Of a DNA stretch of 64,000 bases, positions 45,260-53,763 are shown one piece after another. The notes below the pieces were generated by a model. It saw only the letters and a program-made list of their open reading frames with translations. It searched no databases and was not told the DNA's origin. Source of the DNA: Variovorax sp. UMC13 (lineage in GTDB: Bacteria; Pseudomonadota; Gammaproteobacteria; Burkholderiales; Burkholderiaceae_C); assembly GCF_014170375.1 (NCBI RefSeq), contig NZ_LZZW01000002.1, positions 1 through 64,000 on the forward strand, in the 5' to 3' direction. A program made the translations under genes and the position numbers. Within the stretch, counting starts at the first letter, position 1, and every line of letters starts with the position of its first letter.

Positions 45260-47226
45260 CGACGGAATCGACACCCATGCTGCTCGACACGCTGCGCCGC
45301 TGGGCCGCCCAGGGCTGGCTGCGCCGGCTCGACAGCGCCTTCGCCGCCTTCCTGGGCGAGCTGCAATCCGCCACCCCGCCCGAGGTGCTGATGGCCGGCG
45401 CGCTGGTCGCGCACATGGAAGGCCGCGGCCATGCCTGCCTGCTGCTCGACGAACTGCGCGGCGACCCGGCCGCGCTGCTCAACTGGCCGGCCGAGGCGAT
45501 GGTCGAACTGCAGGCCGCGCTGGCGACCTTGCCGCCGGTGGCGCAGTGGGCCGAGGCCTTGCGCGCGAGCCCGTTGGTCGCCAACGGCGACGAGGCCGCG
45601 GCAGCCGGCCGCGGCGAGCCGCTGGTGCTGCAGGCCGGCAAGCTCTACCTGCGCCGCTACTGGGCCTACGAGCAGCGCGTCGCGGCCCAGGTGCTGGCGC
45701 GCGGCGCGGCGTCGCGCAAGGTCGACGAAGCGGCCTTGCGCGCGCAACTCGACCTGCTGTTCGGGCCCTCGGCCGACGGCGCGCTGGACTGGCAGAAGAT
45801 CGCCTGCGGCATCGCGCTGCGCGGCCGGCTGTCGATCGTCACCGGCGGCCCGGGCACGGGCAAGACCTACACCGCGGCCCGCCTGCTGGCGCTGCTGTTC
45901 GCGATGGACCGCTCGCCCGAACGCCTGCGCGTGATGCTGGCCGCGCCCACGGGCAAGGCGGCCGCGCGGCTCAAGCAGTCGATCGACGCCGCGCTGGGGG
46001 CCTTGGGCGAGCAGGTCGGCGACCGCCTGCCGCTCAACGAACTGGCCTCGCACATCCAGCCCGCGCGCACGCTGCATTCGCTGCTGGGCGCGCGGCCCGA
46101 CACGCGGCGCTTCCGTTTCGACGCGGCGCGCCCGCTCGAGGTCGACGTGCTGATCGTCGACGAGGCCTCGATGATCCACCTGGAGATGATGGCCGCGCTG
46201 CTGGAGGCCTTGCCGCCGCAGGCGCGCGTGATCTTGCTGGGCGACAAGGACCAGCTGGCCTCGGTCGAGGCCGGCGCGGTGCTGGGCGACCTGTGCCGCA
46301 CGGCCGAGGAAGGCCGCTACAGCGCGCCGACGCTGGCCTTCATCGAGGCCGTGACCGGGCAGCGCGTGCCCGACCGCTTCGCGGGCGCGGGCTCGCCGCT
46401 GGCGCAGCAGACGGTGATGCTGCGCGAGAGCCGGCGCTTCGGCGGCCCGATCGGGCAACTGGCGCTGGCGGCCAACGGCGGCGACGTGCGGGCTGCGACA
46501 CAGCTGCTGCACACCAGGGCGAAGGGTGAACTGGCCTGGCTCGATGCGCCCTCGACAGCGGTCGTGGTGCAGCTGGCCCTGCACGGCCGCGCCGATGCGC
46601 CCGGCGGCTTCGGCCACTACCTGCGCGCGCTGCAGCAGCGCCCCGCGGCGCCGGACGCGCAGGCGCATGCGGCCTGGGTGCTGTCGGTGCTCCACGCCTT
46701 CGAGCGCTTCCGCCTGCTGTGCGCGGTGCGCCAGGGCGAGTGGGGCTCGGAGGGGCTCAACCTGGCGATCGAGCGCGCGCTGGTGTCGGCCGGCTTGCTG
46801 GCCAAGCGCGGCGCCTGGTACGAAGGGCGGCCGGTGATGGTGACCCGCAACGACGCGGGCGTGGGCGTGTTCAACGGCGACATCGGCATCGCGCTGCCGC
46901 CGGCCACACCGGGCGCCCCGCTGCGCGCCTATTTCCTCGACGGCGCCGAGGCGCGCTCGGTCGGCGTGAGCCGGCTGGCCGCGGTCGAGACCGCCTTCGC
47001 CATGACCGTGCACAAGTCGCAGGGCTCGGAGTTCGAGCACACGGTGCTGGTGCTGCCGCGCGACCCGAGCCGCGTGCTCACGCGCGAGCTGGTCTACACC
47101 GGCATCACGCGCGCGCGCCAGGCCTTCACGCTGGTCACGCCACGCGCCCAGGCCTTCGGCGAGGCATTGGCACAGCGCACGCGGCGCGCCAGCGGCTTGC
47201 TCGAAAGACTGGACCGCCCGGGCTAG
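45256..47226 (+). CDS. recD: Exodeoxyribonuclease V alpha subunit
   Basis: A 656-residue 5'-3' SF1B helicase. Motifs: Walker A VTGGPGTGKTYTAARLLALL near 196-215, APTGKAAARLKQS (Ia), VLIVDEASMIHLEMM (II), ILLGDKDQLASVEAGAVLGD (III), MTVHKSQGSEFEHTVLVLP (V) and ELVYTGITRARQAFTLV (VI). Start at 45256 is fixed by the overlap with recB. The frame is open far upstream inside recB, an artefact of high GC. It completes RecBCD, used for double-strand-break repair and degradation of linear DNA. Confidence 0.95.
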   Translation: MTTESTPMLLDTLRRWAAQGWLRRLDSAFAAFLGELQSATPPEVLMAGALVAHMEGRGHACLLLDELRGDPAALLNWPAEAMVELQAALATLPPVAQWAEALRASPLVANGDEAAAAGRGEPLVLQAGKLYLRRYWAYEQRVAAQVLARGAASRKVDEAALRAQLDLLFGPSADGALDWQKIACGIALRGRLSIVTGGPGTGKTYTAARLLALLFAMDRSPERLRVMLAAPTGKAAARLKQSIDAALGALGEQVGDRLPLNELASHIQPARTLHSLLGARPDTRRFRFDAARPLEVDVLIVDEASMIHLEMMAALLEALPPQARVILLGDKDQLASVEAGAVLGDLCRTAEEGRYSAPTLAFIEAVTGQRVPDRFAGAGSPLAQQTVMLRESRRFGGPIGQLALAANGGDVRAATQLLHTRAKGELAWLDAPSTAVVVQLALHGRADAPGGFGHYLRALQQRPAAPDAQAHAAWVLSVLHAFERFRLLCAVRQGEWGSEGLNLAIERALVSAGLLAKRGAWYEGRPVMVTRNDAGVGVFNGDIGIALPPATPGAPLRAYFLDGAEARSVGVSRLAAVETAFAMTVHKSQGSEFEHTVLVLPRDPSRVLTRELVYTGITRARQAFTLVTPRAQAFGEALAQRTRRASGLLERLDRPG

Positions 47227-47342
47227 CCACCGCCGCCCTCACCACCGAGCCCGGCCGCGCGCGCACGACGCCGCGGGCCGGCATCGACTTCCATTTCTCC
47301 TGCGGCAGATCCAATGTGCGATCGGCTGCGTACCCTTTTGCC

Positions 47343-49532
47343 GTGAACCCTTCCCTCCTGCCCGAATTCCTCCCCTCCCATCACAACCTGTGGGCCGTCG
47401 CCGCCTCGGTGCTGATCGCGATGCTCGCGTCCTACGTGGCGCTCGACCTCGCGCGGCGCGTGCGCCAGTCGGACGGCCGGCTCCACGCCATCTGGTGGGT
47501 CGCCGGCTCCCTCACGCTGGGCACCGGCATCTGGTCGATGCATTTCGTCGGCATGCTGGGCTTCTCGCTGCCGATCGACTTGGGCTTCACCGTGGGCGCC
47601 ACGCTGGCCTCCTGGATCGCCGCCGTGGGCGCCTCCGGCATCGCGCTGTGGGTCGCGAGCCAGGGGCGCTACGGGCCCCTGCGACTGGTGCTGGCGTCGG
47701 TGGCCATGGGGGCCGGCATCTGCGCCATGCACTACATCGGCATGGCCGCGCTCGACATGGCGCCGGGCATCGTCTGGCATGCGCCGACGGTCGCGCTGTC
47801 GGCCGCGATCGCGATCGGCGCCTCGGCGGCCTCGCTGCTGATCTTCAAGCACCTCGGCGATGCGGCGCCCGAGCGGCGGGTGCCGCTGCAGCTGCTGGCC
47901 GCGCTGGTGATGGGCCTGGCCATCTGCGGCATGCACTACACCGGCATGGCGGCCGCGGCCTTCCCGGCCGGCTCGGTCTGCCTGAGCACCGACGCGCTGC
48001 AGGGCACCGGGCTCACCACCGTGGTCGGGCTCGCGACGAGCATCCTGCTGCTGGGCACGTTGTTCACCTCGACGCTGGAAGCCCGCCTGCAGGTGGTGGC
48101 GCAGCGCCTCGCGCATTCGCTGCAGGAGGCCAACACCGAACTCACGCGCGCCAACCACGAGCTGCACCAGCGCGCCTTCACCGACGCGCTCACCGGCCTG
48201 CCGAACCGTGTGCTGTTCGAGGACCGCCTGCGCCACGCGCTGCTGCGCATGGGGCGCGCCAACCTGCTCAAGGTGGAGGAGCGGATCGCGGTGCTGTTCG
48301 TCGACCTCGACGGCTTCAAGCCCATCAACGATTCCTTCGGCCATGCGGCGGGCGACCACATCCTGCGCGCCACCGCCGACCGGCTGGTCCGGCTGGTGAA
48401 GGAAAGCGACACGGTCGCGCGCGTGGGCGGCGACGAGTTCCTGATCCTGCTGGAGGGGGTGCGCGACGACGCCGAATGCGCGCAGGCCGCGAACAAGGTG
48501 CTGCGCGCGCTGTCCGAGCCCTTCAGCATCATGGGCAAGCAGCTGCAGATCGCCTGCTCGATCGGCATCGTGCTGCACCCCGACCAGGGCGAGCCGGACA
48601 AGCTGGTGTCGAACGCCGACGCCGCCATGTACGCCGCCAAGCGCGCGGGCGGCGGCAACTACGCGATGTTCGAATCGTCCATGGGCGCCGATGCCTCGCA
48701 GCAGCTCGAGCTGCAGAGCGACCTGCGGCAGGCGCTCGTGCTCAAGCAGTTCGAGCTCTACTACCAGCCCAAGATCGACGGCCGCAGCACGCGCACCAGC
48801 GGCGTCGAAGCGCTGGTGCGCTGGAACCATCCGCAGCGCGGCCTGATCGCGCCGGTGCACTTCATCGGCCTGGCCGAGCGCTTCGGCCTGATCGTGCGCC
48901 TGGGCGACTGGATCATCGACGAGGCCTGCCGCCAGATCGCGCAGTGGCAATCGCAGGGCATGACGATGTCGGTGGCGGTGAACCTGTCGGTGATGCAGCT
49001 GCGCGAGGCCGACTTCGCCGACCGCGTGGGGCAGGCGCTGGCGCGGCATGGCGTGCCGGCCTCGCTGCTGCTGTGCGAGATCACCGAGTCGCTGGCAATG
49101 GAGGACTTCCGCGCCACCGAACGCACGATCGCGGGGCTGGCGCGCATCGGCGTCTTCCTCTCGATCGACGACTTCGGCACCGGCTACTCGAGCCTGAGCC
49201 ACCTGCGCCAGCTGCCGGCGCGCCAGGTCAAGATCGACCGCAGCTTCGTGCAGGACCTCGAAACGCAGGAGGACGCGCGCGCGGTGGTCGATGCGGTGAT
49301 CCGCCTGGCCCATGCGCTGGGCCTGGGCGTGGTGGCCGAAGGGGTGGAGACGCAGGCGCAGCGCGACCTGCTGCTGGCCATGGGCTGCGACGAGCTGCAG
49401 GGCTTCTTCTATGCGAAGCCGATGGATGCCTCGGCGCTGCTCGACTGGTTCGGCACGCGCAAGATCGGCGACGCGGGCGGCCTGGGTGCCGCCGCCGGCC
49501 AGCGTCTTGCGCCGGCCCTGCCGCGGGCTTAG
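47343..49532 (+). CDS. MHYT-GGDEF-EAL cyclic-di-GMP signalling protein
   Basis: A 729-residue inner-membrane protein. Residues 1-245 hold seven predicted helices with three MHYT repeats (MHFVGM at 66, MHYIGM at 129, MHYTGM at 197), a module proposed to bind copper and sense a diatomic gas. A coiled-coil linker (about 245-275) leads to a GGDEF domain with the intact catalytic GGDEF at 362-366 and an altered inhibitory site (KESD instead of RxxD). The EAL domain (about 460-700) has GVEALVRW at 488 and DDFGTGYSS, so phosphodiesterase residues look intact. Start is GTG at 47343; no clear ribosome site. The protein ends convergently with nlpD, overlapping by 4 bases. Confidence 0.92.
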   Translation: MNPSLLPEFLPSHHNLWAVAASVLIAMLASYVALDLARRVRQSDGRLHAIWWVAGSLTLGTGIWSMHFVGMLGFSLPIDLGFTVGATLASWIAAVGASGIALWVASQGRYGPLRLVLASVAMGAGICAMHYIGMAALDMAPGIVWHAPTVALSAAIAIGASAASLLIFKHLGDAAPERRVPLQLLAALVMGLAICGMHYTGMAAAAFPAGSVCLSTDALQGTGLTTVVGLATSILLLGTLFTSTLEARLQVVAQRLAHSLQEANTELTRANHELHQRAFTDALTGLPNRVLFEDRLRHALLRMGRANLLKVEERIAVLFVDLDGFKPINDSFGHAAGDHILRATADRLVRLVKESDTVARVGGDEFLILLEGVRDDAECAQAANKVLRALSEPFSIMGKQLQIACSIGIVLHPDQGEPDKLVSNADAAMYAAKRAGGGNYAMFESSMGADASQQLELQSDLRQALVLKQFELYYQPKIDGRSTRTSGVEALVRWNHPQRGLIAPVHFIGLAERFGLIVRLGDWIIDEACRQIAQWQSQGMTMSVAVNLSVMQLREADFADRVGQALARHGVPASLLLCEITESLAMEDFRATERTIAGLARIGVFLSIDDFGTGYSSLSHLRQLPARQVKIDRSFVQDLETQEDARAVVDAVIRLAHALGLGVVAEGVETQAQRDLLLAMGCDELQGFFYAKPMDASALLDWFGTRKIGDAGGLGAAAGQRLAPALPRA

Positions 49533-50044
49533 CGCGCCGCGCCGCTGAGGTAGGGCTCGGGGTTCACGGCCGTGCCGTTCTTGCGGATCTCGAAGTGCAG
49601 CTTCACGCGGTCGGCGTCGCTCTGGCCCATCTCGGCGATCTTCTGGCCCTGGCGCACGATCTGGTTCTCCTTGACCACGATGGCCCGGTTGTGGGCATAG
49701 GCCGTGAGGAAGGTCTCGTTGTGCTTGATGATCACCATGTTGCCGTAGCCGCGCAGCTGGCCGCCCACGAAGACCACGCGGCCGTCGGCCGCGGCGACGA
49801 TCGGGTCGCCCGCGTTGCCCGCGATGTCGAGCCCCTTGTTGCGGTTGCCGTCGAAGCGCGCCAGCGTGGCGCCGGGCGCGGGACGGATGAAGGTCGCCTT
49901 GGCCTGCGGCGCCGCGGCCGGGGCCGATTTGCCCGGGCCCGGGGTGGGCGTGGTGGTGCAGGCCAGCAGGCCGAACGCGGCGAGGGCCGCGAGGCCGCCG
50001 CGCAGCACGGTGCGCAGGGAGGGGAGTGAAATGGAACGGGACAT
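49529..50044 (-). CDS. nlpD: NlpD-like LytM-domain lipoprotein (amidase activator)
   Basis: A 171-residue outer-membrane lipoprotein candidate: signal with lipobox GLLAC, a short Pro/Ala linker and a LytM/M23 domain. As in E. coli NlpD the zinc site is degenerate: the first His is Asn (NRNKGLDIAG) and the HxH motif has lost its first His (VKLHFEIRKNG), while GYGNMVIIKHN and AYAHN match NlpD closely. It should therefore activate an N-acetylmuramoyl-L-alanine amidase at division rather than cut peptidoglycan. It lacks the N-terminal LysM domain of classical NlpD, so it is a short form. An upstream ATG at 50062 is possible. It lies 44 bases downstream of the ABC exporter gene. Confidence 0.8.
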   Translation of the reverse strand: MSRSISLPSLRTVLRGGLAALAAFGLLACTTTPTPGPGKSAPAAAPQAKATFIRPAPGATLARFDGNRNKGLDIAGNAGDPIVAAADGRVVFVGGQLRGYGNMVIIKHNETFLTAYAHNRAIVVKENQIVRQGQKIAEMGQSDADRVKLHFEIRKNGTAVNPEPYLSGAAR

Positions 50045-50088
50045 GGGCCGATTGGAACGCATTCGCCCCCGAGGGTTCCCCCAAGGCC

Positions 50089-51873
50089 CTAGTTCGGCGC
50101 AACCATGCGTTGCAGCAGCGGCTGGCGGGCCAGCACGGCCTCGCGCGGGCCGGCATCGAGCACCCGGCCGGCTTCCATCAGCACCACGGTGTCGAAGCGA
50201 TCGAGCAGGCTCAGCCGGTGGATCGAGGCCACCACGCAGGCTTCGGGGAAGGCGTTGGCGATGCGCTCGAGCACGCGGGCCTCGGTGGCCGCGTCGAGCG
50301 CGCTGGTAGGCTCGTCGAGCAGCAGCAGCGTGCTGCCTTGGGCCGCGAGCACGCCGCGCGCCAGACACAGCCGCTGGCGCTGGCCGCCCGAGAGGTTGAA
50401 GCCGCGCTCCGACAGGGGTGTGTCGAGGCTGCCCTGCGTGGCCGCCAGCACCTCGTCGAAGGCGCTGGCATGCAGCGCGGCGAGCAGGGCCGCGTCGTCG
50501 CCGGGCCGGCCGAAGGTGAGGTTCTCGCGCACGCTGGCCTCGAACACCTCGGTCTCCTGCGGGATCAGGGTGGCGATCTGGCGCAGCCGGCCCCAGTCGG
50601 CTGGCTGGCCGTCGAAGGCCAGCGTGCCGGCCTGCGGTGCGTAGAGGCCGGCCAGCAGCCGCAGCAGCGTGCTCTTGCCGCCGCCGCTGGGGCCCACCAG
50701 CGCCACGCGCTGGCCGCGGCGCAGCGTGAGCGCCACCTCGTGCAAGCCGCTGCGCACGGTCTCGCCTTCGACCGGCTCGCCGCGCCGCGCGTAGTCCCAG
50801 CGCAGGCCGTCCACCGCGAGCTGCGACCAGCGCGTGCCGGCGTCGATGCGCTCGTGCGCGGGCACCTGCTCGGGCGGCGTGGTCAGCGCGGGGCCGTGCG
50901 GCGCTTCCCAGATCGGCGCCGCGCTGCCGTAGTCGGTGTGCATGCGCGCGAAGAACTGGAAGTTGGCCGCCATCGACGACACCACGCCGGCCGCCTGCTG
51001 CGCGTACTGGTAGATCATGAACACCGAGCCCAGCAGCACCGCCTGGCCCGGCGTGCGCGACTGCCACACGTACAGCACCACCAGGCCCCAGGTCAGCATC
51101 AGGCCCAGCATGTCGACGGTGAACCACTTGCCTTCGTTGAGCACCACGGTGCGCTTGAGCGGCACCGAGATGGCCGCCATGCGCGCGCGCAGCAGCAGGC
51201 GCGAGGCGCCTTGCAGCCGCAAGCCGATCACGGTCGAGGTGTTGCCGACAAAGTCCAGCAGCGCGGCCACGTAGCGCCGGTCGGCGTCGTTCTCGGTGCG
51301 CGCGAGCCGCATCAGCGCGCGGTCGATGCGCAGGATGATCAGGCCGATCACCACATAGCCCGCGAGCGCGGTGATGCCGCTGCTGCGCGACAGCAGCGTC
51401 AGCGCCACCAGCGGGCCGACGATGTTGACCACGTTGGTGAGCCAGATGAACTGGTTCTGCGCGAAGTCCGAGAGCGCGCGGCTGGCCTGGTGCACGCGGT
51501 GCTGCAGCTCGCCCGAATGGTGCCCGTCGTGCCAGACCAGCGGCGCCGACGCCAGCCGCACATAGAGCTGGTCGGCCAGCGATTCGCGCACCCTGACGCC
51601 GACGTTGCGCTCGAGGATGCGGCCCGGGCCGTGCAGCATCCAGGAGAACAGGTAGACGCCGGTCAGCGTGGCGATCCAGCCGCCCGAGCCGCGCAGGTCG
51701 CCGCGTTGCAATGCGTTGATGGCCTGGCCCGCGAGGTAGGGCAGGGTCAGCTTGACCAACTGCGAGCCGGTGAGCAGCGCGGTCGCGCCCAGCAATTGCC
51801 CGCGCGCGCCTTCGGCGAAGCGCCACAGCGCGGCATAGAGTTCGCGGACGGCGTTGCCGGGGGCTGTGGTCAT
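50089..51873 (-). CDS. ABC exporter half-transporter (fused permease-ATPase)
   Basis: A 594-residue protein with an N-terminal six-helix exporter domain (about 1-310) and a C-terminal nucleotide-binding domain (about 350-594). ATPase motifs: Walker A ALVGPSGGGKSTLLRLLAGL, signature FNLSGGQRQRLCLARG, Walker B STLLLLDEPTSALDA, H-loop VASIHRL. It would work as a homodimer. The family (MsbA/LmrA-like) exports lipids, peptides or drugs; the substrate cannot be told. The start ATG at 51873 lies 19 bases after the creA stop, within the minus-strand operon 53634-49529. Confidence 0.9.
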   Translation of the reverse strand: MTTAPGNAVRELYAALWRFAEGARGQLLGATALLTGSQLVKLTLPYLAGQAINALQRGDLRGSGGWIATLTGVYLFSWMLHGPGRILERNVGVRVRESLADQLYVRLASAPLVWHDGHHSGELQHRVHQASRALSDFAQNQFIWLTNVVNIVGPLVALTLLSRSSGITALAGYVVIGLIILRIDRALMRLARTENDADRRYVAALLDFVGNTSTVIGLRLQGASRLLLRARMAAISVPLKRTVVLNEGKWFTVDMLGLMLTWGLVVLYVWQSRTPGQAVLLGSVFMIYQYAQQAAGVVSSMAANFQFFARMHTDYGSAAPIWEAPHGPALTTPPEQVPAHERIDAGTRWSQLAVDGLRWDYARRGEPVEGETVRSGLHEVALTLRRGQRVALVGPSGGGKSTLLRLLAGLYAPQAGTLAFDGQPADWGRLRQIATLIPQETEVFEASVRENLTFGRPGDDAALLAALHASAFDEVLAATQGSLDTPLSERGFNLSGGQRQRLCLARGVLAAQGSTLLLLDEPTSALDAATEARVLERIANAFPEACVVASIHRLSLLDRFDTVVLMEAGRVLDAGPREAVLARQPLLQRMVAPN

Positions 51874-51892
51874 CCGTGCGGGTTCGCTTCGT

Positions 51893-52366
51893 CTACTTCA
51901 GGGGAATCGGCGTGGCCCGGTCGACCGGCACCGCGGTCACGCTGTTCTGCGGCGAGCCCTCGACCAGCCGGTCGGAGTAGCTCAGGTAGACCAGCGTGTT
52001 GCGCTTGGCGTCGACCATGCGCACCACGCGCAGGCGCTTGAACATGATCGACTGGCGCTCGCTGAAGATCTCGTCGCGCTTTTTGATCGGCTCGGTGAAG
52101 CTCACTGGGCCGACCTGGCGGCAGGCGATCGAGGCCTCGGCCTTGTCCTCGGCCAGGCCGAAGGCGCCCTTGACGCCACCGGTCTTGGCGCGCGAGACAT
52201 AGCAGGTCACGCCGGCGACCTGCGGGTCGTCGTAGGCCTCGACCACGATCTTGTGGTCGGGGCCGATGAGCTTGAAGACCGTGTCGACCTCGCCCACCTG
52301 CTCGGCGCCGGCCGTGCAGGCGGCGATGGCGCCGAAGAGAACGAAGGCGAGGCGTTGGGTCTTCAT
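51893..52366 (-). CDS. creA: CreA family protein
   Basis: A 157-residue exported protein of the CreA family, conserved in proteobacteria and of unknown function. Signal peptide MKTQRLAFVLFGAIAACTAG with cleavage near AGAEQ. Mature part: VGEVDTVFKLIGPDHKIVVE, CYVSRAKTGGVKGAFGLAED, ASIACRQVGPVSF, all typical CreA blocks. The ATG at 52366 is chosen over an upstream TTG at 52378 because it gives a proper signal peptide. It starts 8 bases after the Nudix gene stop. Confidence 0.92.
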   Translation of the reverse strand: MKTQRLAFVLFGAIAACTAGAEQVGEVDTVFKLIGPDHKIVVEAYDDPQVAGVTCYVSRAKTGGVKGAFGLAEDKAEASIACRQVGPVSFTEPIKKRDEIFSERQSIMFKRLRVVRMVDAKRNTLVYLSYSDRLVEGSPQNSVTAVPVDRATPIPLK

Positions 52367-52374
52367 GAAGAGGT

Positions 52375-52929
52375 TCAAGTGATGTCCAGGGTGTGCACGC
52401 GGTCGAAATTGCCGCGCCGACGGTCGTCGAAATAGCAGCGCAGCGCCTCGCGCACCGTGCGGAAGGCGATCTCGTCCCAGGGAATCTCTTCCTCGGTGAA
52501 GAGCTTCGCCTCGATGGTCTCGTGGCCCGGGTCGAACACGTCGTCGAGCAGGCGCGCGCGGTAGAACAGGTGGACCTGGCCCACGCGGATCACGCTCATC
52601 ACGGCGAACAGGCCTTCGATCTCGAAGTGCGCGCCGGCCTCTTCATCGGTCTCGCGCGCGGCGCCCTGGGCCGTCGATTCGTTGAGTTCCATGAAACCGG
52701 CCGGCAGCGTCCACTTGCCCCAGCGCGGTTCGATGTTGCGCTTGCACAGCAGCACGCGCTCGCCCAGCACGGGGATGGTGCCCACCACGTTGACCGGGTT
52801 CTCGTAGTGGATGGTGTGGCAGGCCGGGCACACGGCGCGCTCGCGTGTGTCGCCGTCGTCGGGCACGCGGTAGACCACGGCGGTGCCGCAGTTCTTGCAG
52901 TGCTTGATGGGAAGGTGGATGACGCTCAT
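52375..52929 (-). CDS. Nudix hydrolase with zinc ribbon (NudC-like)
   Basis: A 184-residue protein. The N-terminal zinc ribbon has CKNCG and CPACH (residues 11-37). The Nudix box is complete in GFMELNESTAQGAARETDEE and EAGAHF, with the metal-binding REUXEE glutamates (RETDEE). Related proteins hydrolyse NADH/NAD or other nucleoside diphosphate derivatives. Cytoplasmic. The gene starts 3 bases after the FAH-family gene stop and continues directly into creA. Confidence 0.9.
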   Translation of the reverse strand: MSVIHLPIKHCKNCGTAVVYRVPDDGDTRERAVCPACHTIHYENPVNVVGTIPVLGERVLLCKRNIEPRWGKWTLPAGFMELNESTAQGAARETDEEAGAHFEIEGLFAVMSVIRVGQVHLFYRARLLDDVFDPGHETIEAKLFTEEEIPWDEIAFRTVREALRCYFDDRRRGNFDRVHTLDIT

Positions 52930-52932
52930 CGC

Positions 52933-53634
52933 TCAGACGATCTTCACGGTGAGGGTCGGCAGGCCGGCCACGGTGCCGACCAGCGTGTCGCCCGCGACCA
53001 CCGCGGTCACGCCCTCGGGCGTGCCGGTGAAGATCAGGTCGCCGGGCTGCAGCTCCCAGGCGGCCGACAGGTGCTCGATGGTCTCGGCGATGTTCCAGAT
53101 CAGCTTGCTCACCGTGCTGCGCTGGCGGTCGCTGCCGTTGACCTGCAGCGCGATCTCGGCGTTGGGTGCGTCGCCGGCCTCAGCCACGGGCACGATCGGG
53201 CCGATGGGCGCGCTCTGCTCGAAGCTCTTGCCGATGTCCCAGGGGCGGCCCTGCTTCTTCATCTCGCCCTGCAGGTCGCGCCGGGTCATGTCCAGGCCCA
53301 CGGCATAGCCGAAGATGTGTTTTTGCGCATCGGCCGCGGCGATGTTCTTGCCACCGGTGCCGATGGCCACCACCAGCTCGATCTCGTGGTGCAGGTTGTG
53401 GGTGAGCGAAGGGTAGGCCATGGTGCCGGTCTGGCCGGCATCGACCACCACCACCGCGTCGGCCGGCTTCATGAAGAAGAAGGGCGGCTCGCGGCCGGTG
53501 AAGCCCATTTCCTTGGCATGTTCCTCGTAGTTGCGGCCCACGCAGTAGATGCGGTGCACCGGGAAGCGGGCGGGCTGGCCGGCGACGGGGATGCTGACCA
53601 CGGCCGGCGCGGGGAAAACGTACTCGGAAGCCAT
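52933..53634 (-). CDS. FAH-family hydrolase, fumarylpyruvate hydrolase-like
   Basis: A 233-residue single-domain FAH protein like NagK/YcgM. The N-terminal HRIYCVGRNYEEHAKEMGF matches fumarylpyruvate hydrolases of the gentisate pathway; metal ligands are in HHEIELVVAIG; GLDMTRRDLQGEMKKQGRPW and IFTGTPEGVTAVVAGD follow. Reaction expected: fumarylpyruvate to fumarate and pyruvate. A maleylpyruvate isomerase-like GST gene lies 1.4 kb away on the other strand, beyond the porin gene, which fits a scattered gentisate lower pathway; no gentisate dioxygenase is visible in the window. First gene of the minus-strand operon down to nlpD. Confidence 0.85.
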   Translation of the reverse strand: MASEYVFPAPAVVSIPVAGQPARFPVHRIYCVGRNYEEHAKEMGFTGREPPFFFMKPADAVVVVDAGQTGTMAYPSLTHNLHHEIELVVAIGTGGKNIAAADAQKHIFGYAVGLDMTRRDLQGEMKKQGRPWDIGKSFEQSAPIGPIVPVAEAGDAPNAEIALQVNGSDRQRSTVSKLIWNIAETIEHLSAAWELQPGDLIFTGTPEGVTAVVAGDTLVGTVAGLPTLTVKIV

Positions 53635-53689
53635 TTGCTTGTTCGTCCTTTGAAGCGAGAACGGCAGTTTGCCAGAGGCGCAACGAAGA

Positions 53690-53727
53690 CGTGCCGCGGC
53701 GCCCCTTCGCAGGGACGGCGCGGCACG
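53690..53727 (-). terminator. GC-rich hairpin after the porin gene
   Basis: CGTGCCGCG (53690-53698) pairs with CGCGGCACG (53719-53727), with further pairing inside. It lies between the porin stop and the next minus-strand gene. There is no strong U-run, so termination is plausible but not certain. Confidence 0.4.
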
Positions 53728-53763
53728 CGTCAGGTCAGGGCCCGTGGAGGCCGCTGGCGGGGA

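Noticed and set aside
41429..45274. A 1281-codon open frame on the minus strand opposite recB
   Set aside because: Fully covered by recB helicase and nuclease motifs on the plus strand; the antisense product is low-complexity.
41218..47226. A 2002-codon plus-strand frame that would fuse extra sequence to RecD
   Set aside because: Only the last 656 codons show RecD motifs; the rest is an out-of-frame reading of recB. The recB-recD overlap sets the true start at 45256.
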